A DNA stretch of 64,000 nt from Chengkuizengella sediminis (lineage in GTDB: Bacteria; Bacillota; Bacilli; Paenibacillales; KCTC-33759). The stretch lies in contig NZ_SIJC01000001.1 in NCBI RefSeq assembly GCF_010078385.1, forward strand, positions 248,001 through 312,000, in the 5' to 3' direction. Numbering within the stretch: the first letter of the stretch is position 1; each line of letters starts with the position of its first letter. Shown here piece after piece: positions 58,792-64,000 of the stretch. The position numbers were made by a program, and so were the translations under genes. Below the pieces are notes generated by a model. The model did no database searches and was not told the DNA's origin. It saw only the letters and a list, made by a program, of their open reading frames with translations.

Positions 58792-59072
58792 TTAAATTTC
58801 TAACTCCCTATTCACCTCACGTACATACCCTAATACTTCAATACGTTTATTATGAAAAATTACAACATCATTTTCAGAGGTGTATGTAATAACAAATGAC
58901 CCTTGTTTTATTAAATAGCTCAGCTTTACCTTTTTTCCATCAATACATATAAGTGCCATCTTACCAAAATAAAATTCTTTTCGTTATCGATAATTACAAT
59001 GTCACCGCTCAATATATTAGAACCTAACATCTTATCGTCAGTCACTTTGTATAATAAAAGTTTTCCTTTCAT
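58792..59072 (-). pseudogene. Frameshifted LexA/S24-like fragment
   Basis: The start (ATG 59072, with AGAAGGA upstream) reads MKGKLLLYKVTDDK then MLGSNILSGDIVIIDNEK, the S24 peptidase-like beta fold. After this the frame changes and continues MALICIDGKKVKLSYLIKQG, then FHNKRIEVLGYVREVNRELEI to the stop at 58792. The length, 281 bases, is not a multiple of three. The catalytic serine position of LexA (D-S-M) is K and the lysine position is S, so it was not an active protease even before the frameshift. Confidence 0.6.
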
Positions 59073-59084
59073 GTGCAGTTCCTT

Positions 59085-59363
59085 CTAGTGTAACTTTACA
59101 TTTAAAGTGCTTTTAAACACTTGGATAATAACGATATTCAATTTATTAAATATTTCTTTAATTACTTTGTTTTCATATTTACAACTTGAGGGAATAGATA
59201 TAATATTAAATTGCATTATTTTTTTCATTTGTCCCTGATGATTGCTCTCAACAATTATCAGGGGTGTTCTATATATCACCTCCTTTAAGGAAAATAAACC
59301 GTACCCTACTAAGGTATTTTCAAATTGATTATTTAAAAGCTTAAATATTGTTATTGATTTCAT
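59085..59363 (-). CDS. Unknown 92-residue protein
   Basis: A lysine-, asparagine- and isoleucine-rich protein with no recognised domain and no signal peptide. A GGGGGG run sits directly before the ATG, so ribosome-site spacing is poor. It ends 12 bases before the LexA-like fragment and was perhaps in one unit with it. Could be a decayed or chance frame. Confidence 0.35.
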   Translation of the reverse strand: MKSITIFKLLNNQFENTLVGYGLFSLKEVIYRTPLIIVESNHQGQMKKIMQFNIISIPSSCKYENKVIKEIFNKLNIVIIQVFKSTLNVKLH

Positions 59364-59812
59364 CCCCCCTGAATTTCCGTTTCATCAAGATTTGAATGGC
59401 TTAAAGAGCCTAGATATAGACTTAAAGATGTGCATGCACTGGGAACCAACCAAAACATTTTCTTTCATTTTTATTCACCTCTAACGGAACATTTGTTCTG
59501 ATTATGTACTTACCTCAGATTATCGGATGTGGAGACGATGATACACATACATTTAACAATCTATTAAAAATTTTGTCCGGATTAAAGCATCGATTAAACT
59601 GGAAGCAAAACTCATCAAAAATATTCATCAAAATGTGATTCAAATATCCGCTAATGCCAGTGTCAATATGTAATCTGAATTAATATAATGAAAGCAAGCA
59701 GTCACAAATGCTTTTATTGAAATATCCCATATATAAAGCTTCTCCATTTAACGGAAGAAGCTTTTGTTTTTTTCCTGCACTAGCTTAGTAGCTGGTGGGG
59801 GATATTGTATAA
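59364..59812. other. 450-bp gap with decayed sequence
   Basis: No intact gene. The block 59510-59547 is 31/38 identical to 60396-60433 upstream of CxCC paralog 2, and a plus-strand frame (59550-59670) ends IKNIHQNVIQISANASVNM without a start. A hairpin terminator lies at 59735-59773. This looks like remnants of duplicated and deleted accessory genes. Confidence 0.5.
59735..59773 (+). terminator. Hairpin terminator beside CxCC paralog 2
   Basis: AAGCTTCTCC-ATTTAAC-GGAAGAAGCTT pairs with one bulge and runs into TTTGTTTTTTT on the plus strand. On the minus strand it would serve paralog 2, 40 bases upstream, with a weaker tail. No plus-strand gene feeds it. Confidence 0.6.
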
Positions 59813-60295
59813 TTAGTTGAGTTCAATTCTTGTAATTTGGCAAGTAGATATTGCAGCATTAGAAAAAGTTATTCCAAGATCACTTAAAATTAAAATACCT
59901 TCTCCAACTTGTGAAACTTTTCCAGTGACGATATTTCCGTCTGCAAAGGGTGCTATTCCTCCAATAAATTCAAGATCCACTTCTTTTCCAATGAGCTGTT
60001 GCAATTCATTTGTAGCTGGATCTTCGCAACAACTGCATTTCCCTTTAATATCTTTTTGCACTGGTTTTAGATTTAAATCAATATCAAAAGGAGGTATACT
60101 TCCAACAGCAGTAACATTACATATTGGAAATGATCCTTGACTGGTATTTGCTATAAAATTTTCAACAGAATTAATTGTAACAGGAGTCACACTGACAGCC
60201 GTGGCAATACCCACATCACGTGTAACTAATTTTTGCATGACGCATTGCATCGGACAGACACAGCAATCACAGATTGTTCTATCAAAAGCTCCCAT
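59813..60295 (-). CDS. Two-repeat CxCC cysteine protein, paralog 2
   Basis: 160 residues from ATG 60295, with GGAGGTG five bases upstream. Repeat 1 starts CDCCVCPMQCV (C9-C14) and ends PICNVTAV (C59). Repeat 2 starts CSCCEDPATN (C87-C90), contains VGEGILIL and ends ISTCQITRI (C152). No signal peptide. CATACATTA (60322-60330) upstream is a sigma-K-like -10 box. It is the closest in layout to the 38881 protein and probably has the same, unknown, spore-surface role. Confidence 0.75.
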   Translation of the reverse strand: MGAFDRTICDCCVCPMQCVMQKLVTRDVGIATAVSVTPVTINSVENFIANTSQGSFPICNVTAVGSIPPFDIDLNLKPVQKDIKGKCSCCEDPATNELQQLIGKEVDLEFIGGIAPFADGNIVTGKVSQVGEGILILSDLGITFSNAAISTCQITRIELN

Positions 60296-60321
60296 GATTT
60301 CACCTCCGTTCATTTTTTATC

Positions 60322-60330
60322 TAATGTATG
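60322..60330 (-). promoter_or_regulatory. Sigma-K-like -10 box upstream of CxCC paralog 2
   Basis: CATACATTA fits CATANNNTA, with an AC 18 bases upstream as a possible -35. It lies 27 bases before the start codon. Confidence 0.45.
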
Positions 60331-60584
60331 TTATGAGTTTTATTAGAGGTTTGACTGGACGTGTGTACCTAGTGTTAAAATTGTACTTTTGCGTATTACC
60401 TTAGGACATCGGATGAGGAGATGATAATACACAGAACGATAAGTGTCTAGTTAAATCAAAAAAATGAAAAACCACTGATAAACATCATATCAGCACGTTT
60501 TCATTTTAAAGAGTTTTTGTTTTTCTTCACTTGATAAAAAATATATACGGATATTTATTCAGGCCTTCTTTCCTGCGGTGTCTG

Positions 60585-61013
60585 TTACAAACAATCAGCG
60601 CCTAAAGCACTTATTTTGCAACTAGATATAGCAGCTGTAAAAGTCGCTCCCTCCTCATCAAAAGACAGAATGACAATTCCTTCCCCAACATCGATAATTG
60701 TCCCTACTTCACAGAAACTATAAGCCTGAATTCCTGTCTCCTCTCCTATCATAGATTGTGCTAAGTTTGTGGTTGGGTCTTCAGTACACGAGCATTCTCC
60801 CACGACGCTTTTTTTAATGGGTTTTAATTTGAAATCAAATTCTTCTTCAATCTTAACAGCACAAATATTATGAATTGGAAAAATTGCGGCTTGACATTGA
60901 GCCTTTGCGGGCACGATGTTTGCGATAAGGCGATCCTTTTTAATAAAATGCATCGCAAGTTTTTGATCCAGCCTATCATGTCCGCCTTTCCATATAAATC
61001 CTTTTAAGTCCAT
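60585..61013 (-). CDS. Divergent CxCC protein, paralog 3
   Basis: 142 residues. The second repeat is kept: GECSCTEDPTTN (one cysteine of CxCC replaced by Thr77), IIDVGEGIVIL and AISSCKISAL (C132). The first repeat has lost its CxCC motif; only ICAV (C51) remains, and the N-terminus is unrelated (MDLKGFIWKGGHD). No good ribosome site precedes the ATG, so the start may differ or the gene may be decaying. Confidence 0.6.
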   Translation of the reverse strand: MDLKGFIWKGGHDRLDQKLAMHFIKKDRLIANIVPAKAQCQAAIFPIHNICAVKIEEEFDFKLKPIKKSVVGECSCTEDPTTNLAQSMIGEETGIQAYSFCEVGTIIDVGEGIVILSFDEEGATFTAAISSCKISALGADCL

Positions 61014-61100
61014 TTAGAAATTCATTTTAAAGGACCCAACTTTTTTAAGAAATAATCATATGATCGAATTTTAAAAGAAAAATGTTCTAATTCAATTTCC

Positions 61101-61217
61101 CTAAGAACCCCTATTTTTAAATCGATTTTTCTGTTGCTCTATAGCTTTTAATGCTTGTTGACTACTCGGTGGTGGAAATCCCACGGCATCAATTTGACAA
61201 GTAGATAGAATGATTTT
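61101..61217 (-). pseudogene. C-terminal remnant of a fourth CxCC protein
   Basis: The frame KIILSTCQIDAVGFPPPSS continues to a stop at 61101. STCQI matches the STCQITRI and STCAITRI ends of paralogs 2 and 1. Everything upstream of it is missing; the sequence is joined to the end of a truncated HNH gene. Confidence 0.6.
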
Positions 61218-61221
61218 AAGT

Positions 61222-61359
61222 TCATGTTTTGCTCTTCTTATCTCTCATATACTTGTCATAGTATTGGTTGCTATCTTTTTTGTGTTCATCACAATAATCT
61301 GCTCTTGTTAGGGTATTGCATCCAGTTTTATTGCATGGTCTTTTGGATTTAGTTGGCAT
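61222..61359 (-). pseudogene. N-terminal fragment of a phage-type HNH endonuclease
   Basis: 45 codons: MPTKSKRPCNKTGCNTLTRA then DYCDEHKKDSNQYYDKYMRD. This is the typical start of phage HNH endonucleases encoded beside terminase genes, with CxxxxC and CxxH zinc ligands. The catalytic HNH part is absent; the frame stops right after RDKKSKT at the junction with the CxCC remnant. A ribosome site (GGAAGTGAG) is still present. Confidence 0.7.
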
Positions 61360-61490
61360 GGCTTCTCACTTCCTTTCTTATCGAGGTTCCTTCCTCTTCA
61401 CAACAAAAAATCACCTTCGCATTAGCAACAATGGTTATCTGTTACTTGCGCCCAATCAATATCGTGTATAGACACATAACATAAAATTAA

Positions 61491-61751
<261 letters not shown>

Positions 61752-61903
61752 TTTATATTAATGCTATTTAAAAACCTTTTTGATTGTGTAAATGCAGATA
61801 TATGAAATAAATAGGCATAGTTGATTCCTCTTTTTTCGAAAAATCTAAATCAGTTATATTTTATTAGATAAAAGGGATAATATAAAAGCAAGCTGTCTGT
61901 AAT

Positions 61904-61943
61904 AGTCCTTATTAAGAGTCATCTTAGTAGGGACTTTCTTTTT
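61904..61943 (+). terminator. Terminator after the AtpE-like gene
   Basis: AGTCCTTATTAAGA-GTCA-TCTTAGTAGGGACT is a 14-bp stem with two G-U pairs followed by TTCTTTTTA. Confidence 0.8.
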
Positions 61944-61989
61944 ATCAGCCTGCTTCCCTCCCCTAGCATAATGGATGATATTTTCCCAA

Positions 61990-62012
61990 CAAAAAAAGCA
62001 CTATATGTGCCC
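61990..62012 (-). terminator. Terminator after the 62047 gene
   Basis: GGGCAC-ATATA-GTGC on the minus strand is followed by TTTTTTTG. It lies about 37 bases beyond the stop. Confidence 0.7.
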
Positions 62013-62046
62013 TTCCTGTTATCCGTTTAATCATAAAATTTTATTT

Positions 62047-62511
62047 TTAAACTGTTAATGTAAATACTGTTGCTTTTAGGCTACGGGAAGCAACAAAGAT
62101 AAAAGAAGGACCAGATATCCTTGTACAAACAAGATCATACCTATTGATGCCAGCACTTGGATTATTATCCACTAAAGGAAAGTTTGGAAAGTTTGTATGT
62201 CTTCCAGTACCTGCATGCACATAATCCATTTCATCATCGATTGTTACAATGGGATCGCCATTTCTCAAGAGCTCATACGTCACTTCAAAAGTTTGTGGAT
62301 CATCATCGGCACCTGGCTCTACAGCGATTTGAGCGAATGAATCAAGTGACACCTGTGTTCTCTGTGGTTGTTTGACACATACATCGACTGTAGCTACAAT
62401 TTCAAAATCGCCATCATTAGAAAGCACGATTATATTTTCAGACGCTGGGTCATATGGATCTAATACTGAAAACGTCTCAGCAACAACAAAAGGTTCTTTC
62501 TTTAAACCCAT
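62047..62511 (-). CDS. Unknown secreted-type or spore-surface beta protein
   Basis: 154 residues, no signal peptide, beta-rich and acidic (AVEPGADDDPQTFEVTYEL, VTIDDEMDYVHAGTG). It ends ASRSLKATVFTLTV, a pattern seen in small exosporium-type proteins, but I do not recognise a family. The start follows AGGAGGT. CATAAGATA upstream (62549-62557) is a sigma-K-like -10 box. Context with CxCC proteins suggests a spore-surface component; this is inference. Confidence 0.65.
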   Translation of the reverse strand: MGLKKEPFVVAETFSVLDPYDPASENIIVLSNDGDFEIVATVDVCVKQPQRTQVSLDSFAQIAVEPGADDDPQTFEVTYELLRNGDPIVTIDDEMDYVHAGTGRHTNFPNFPLVDNNPSAGINRYDLVCTRISGPSFIFVASRSLKATVFTLTV

Positions 62512-62548
62512 AAAATTACCTCCTAACTCATTAAATTTACGTTCACAC

Positions 62549-62557
62549 TATCTTATG
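62549..62557 (-). promoter_or_regulatory. Sigma-K-like -10 box upstream of the 62047-62511 gene
   Basis: CATAAGATA fits CATANNNTA. An AC lies 14 bases upstream, a little short. Start codon is 38 bases downstream. Confidence 0.4.
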
Positions 62558-62856
62558 AACAATCTAATGAAGTTGCTTGGACTCTTATCTATGGGCTGAA
62601 TGTAAAAAAGAGCGCCTATGCACGCCCTTCCTTTATATCTCACAATACCCTCATTTTTAGCACTAATCATGTAATTCAAAAGGCAGATCAAGCAGCCGAA
62701 AATATCTTTGGTGATATTATCGAAAAATAATTTTGGGGACGGATTGGGGACGAAACTACAATTTTAAGACATTTATAGACATATTACCTTTAATCTAACC
62801 CTATAAAATCAGCTTAAATAAGCATAATACATATTCAGTTTTTCTCACACTCCACT
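62558..62856. other. Gap with a coding remnant and GGGGACG repeats
   Basis: A plus-strand frame ends NHVIQKADQAAENIFGDIIEK at a TAA near 62728 but has no start. It is followed by TTGGGGACGGATTGGGGACG, a direct repeat of the kind often found beside REP-associated transposase remnants. No complete gene. Confidence 0.35.
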
Positions 62857-62930
62857 TCTCCCATGAGGTACCTGTGCGAGCAGGTACCAAAAGAAAAAAA
62901 CGCAGGATAAAACCTGCGTTTTTTCTGTTT
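62857..62930. repeat. 74-bp exact direct repeat, copy 2
   Basis: Identical to 58677-58750, same orientation, with the GGTACCTG/CAGGTACC hairpin (62868-62889 region) and the AAAACGCAGG/CCTGCGTTTT terminator. Both copies bracket a 4.2-kb accessory segment. Confidence 0.9.
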
Positions 62931-62957
62931 CTTCAAATGACCATCTTAAAACGAATC

Positions 62958-63000
62958 CTTTTTATTATAAAGAGAGCTGCTAACATGAGTGTCAGCAGCT
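62958..63000 (-). terminator. Terminator after the LacI-type gene
   Basis: AGCTGCTGACA-CTCA-TGTTAGCAGCT pairs with one mismatch on the minus strand and is followed by CTCTTTATAAT. It is about 180 bases past the lacI-like stop. Confidence 0.6.
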
Positions 63001-63035
63001 AAATGGGGAAAAAATAAAAAACCGTTTGATTCATC

Positions 63036-63139
63036 CGACTCACATGGTTCATTTTTGTCGAAAATTGATATCCATGAGTCTTAGAGAAACATCTCCGTTT
63101 TATGAGTCAAATCTAGGGTAAATTGACTCACGTGAATCA
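63036..63139. promoter_or_regulatory. Possible LacI-type operator sites
   Basis: TGACTCACGTGAATCA (63124-63139) is a near-perfect 16-bp palindrome with a central CG, the form of LacI-family operators. CGACTCACATGGTTCA (63036-63051) is a weaker relative, and GAGTCA or GAGTCT occurs twice more between. They lie downstream of the regulator gene, with no obvious gene to control. Confidence 0.35.
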
Positions 63140-63177
63140 CTTAATACTAGAATAACAGAACTCTTCATTTATTGCCA

Positions 63178-64000
63178 CTATTTTTTCTCTATTTTTCTAA
63201 TTGGTGCTGTTGATTCCCTCTCAACTAACCTTGCTGTAAAAGTTTTTCTTAACCGCACGTCTTCTCTTCCTTCTATTTTGTCAATCAATGTATTAATTAA
63301 AGAGTCTGCCATTTCTGACACAGGTACTTTCATGGTCGTTAATTTAGGAGATGTATATTGTGTCAAAATAACGTCATCATATCCAATGATGGAGACATCC
63401 TCAGGAACCCTCAATCCTTTTTTATGTAGTGCGTTTAATGCACCTATAGCCATTTTATCATTTGCAGCAAAAATAGCAGATGGCATTTTACCTAATTCCG
63501 TCCAATACTCCACTGCAGCGTAACCATCTTCTTCATTAAAATAACCTTCAAATAAATTACTTTCATTTATTACAATTTCAGATTCTAAATGTGCCAGTTC
63601 ATAACCTTTCAAACGCTCGATAGAACATCTTTTTGATTTTATTCCTGTAATGAATCCAATATGTTCGTGACCCAATTCAATTAAATATTTCGTTGCTTTA
63701 TAAGCACTTTTTTTATCACAGACATCCATAATAACGATAGAATCATCTCGATCAATTGCAAAATCGAAATCAATCACACCACAATGGTAACCCAATTTAA
63801 CTGCTTCTTTAATCTTAGGTTGCATATTACTCCAACTCAAAAATATGCCTGCGTCAATGCTCTTTTCATGGAATAAATTTAATGTGTTTTTATCATTTTC
63901 CTCTGTAATATCCAACATAATTCGATAACCTCTACTTGAAGCCGTATGAATGATTGTATCAACCATAGGTCCAAAAAAAGCATCAACTAGGAAAGATGGA
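63178..64000 (-). CDS. LacI/GalR family transcriptional regulator (5' end outside the window)
   Basis: About 273 residues of the sugar-binding domain are visible, starting PSFLVDAFFGPMVDTII in frame at the edge. The pattern IIHTASSRGYRIML, YLIELGHEHIGFITG, SAIFAANDKMAIGALNAL and VPEDVSIIGYDDV is typical of LacI family members. The helix-turn-helix lies outside. The effector is unknown. Confidence 0.9.
   Translation of the reverse strand, partial: PSFLVDAFFGPMVDTIIHTASSRGYRIMLDITEENDKNTLNLFHEKSIDAGIFLSWSNMQPKIKEAVKLGYHCGVIDFDFAIDRDDSIVIMDVCDKKSAYKATKYLIELGHEHIGFITGIKSKRCSIERLKGYELAHLESEIVINESNLFEGYFNEEDGYAAVEYWTELGKMPSAIFAANDKMAIGALNALHKKGLRVPEDVSIIGYDDVILTQYTSPKLTTMKVPVSEMADSLINTLIDKIEGREDVRLRKTFTARLVERESTAPIRKIEKK

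Noticed and set aside
62047-62511. Plus-strand frames opposite the 62047 gene
   Set aside because: The minus gene has AGGAGGT, a promoter-like box and a terminator; the plus frames are His-rich shadows.

Overview
The window is about 64 kb of a low-GC, endospore-forming, flagellated Firmicute of the order Bacillales. Gene order fits the Paenibacillaceae lineage: rsmD-coaD-ylbJ/ylbL/tmcAL-yceD-rpmF-fapR-plsX-fab-rnc-smc-ftsY-ylxM-ffh-rpsP-khpA-rimM-trmD-rplS-lepB-rbgA-rnhB-sucCD-dprA-topA-trmFO-hslVU-codY-flgB and onward into the fla/che operon. TTG and GTG starts are common, and strong AGGAGG-type ribosome sites fix many starts. A Chengkuizengella-like genus is my guess only. Almost everything is transcribed from the minus strand, so read the window from right to left. 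The plus-strand genes are comM, tmcAL, ylbJ and one small membrane protein.

Region by region. (1) 1-16837: most of the fla/che operon (flgB, flgC, fliE-fliK, flgD, a TIGR02530-type protein, flgE, swrD, fliL, fliM, fliY, cheY, fliO, fliP, fliQ, fliR and the start of flhB). It encodes rod, MS ring, export gate and ATPase, C-ring switch and hook. (2) 17000-27400: codY, hslUV, trmFO, topA, dprA, sucD, sucC. XerC, often located between trmFO and hslV, is absent. (3) 27400-32160: a zinc-ribbon protein, comM, yraN and two flagellar-related genes (FlhB C-terminal-like and FliK-like). (4) 32300-38800: rnhB, rbgA, lepB, rplS, trmD, rimM, khpA, rpsP, ffh, ylxM. (5) 38881-40627: an accessory insertion that splits the usual ylxM-ftsY pair. 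It holds a CxCC-repeat protein, a possible ADP-ribosyltransferase-like protein and a TnpB remnant. (6) 40644-58475: ftsY, smc, rnc, the fatty-acid genes with a FapR operator, rpmF, yceD, tmcAL, ylbL, ylbJ, coaD, rsmD. (7) 58476-64000: a decayed accessory island with two more CxCC proteins, a remnant of a fourth, a truncated phage HNH gene, a frameshifted LexA-like fragment, an AtpE-like small protein, a likely spore-surface protein and a LacI-type regulator cut by the window edge.

Three things stand out. First, a family of internally duplicated cysteine proteins (CxCC...IIDVxEGI...C) has three intact members and one remnant at two loci; two members, and a neighbouring unrelated gene, have a sigma-K-like CATANNNTA box upstream, which suggests late mother-cell expression. 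Second, short non-coding elements with terminal inverted repeats and small hairpins sharing the loop TCCT sit between co-directional operon genes (fliQ/fliP, trmFO/topA, smc/rnc, with degenerate copies elsewhere); the trmFO/topA copy carries a second element nested inside it. Third, an exact 74-bp direct repeat with a strong hairpin and terminator brackets most of the 58.7-62.9 kb island. No tRNA, rRNA or CRISPR array was seen.
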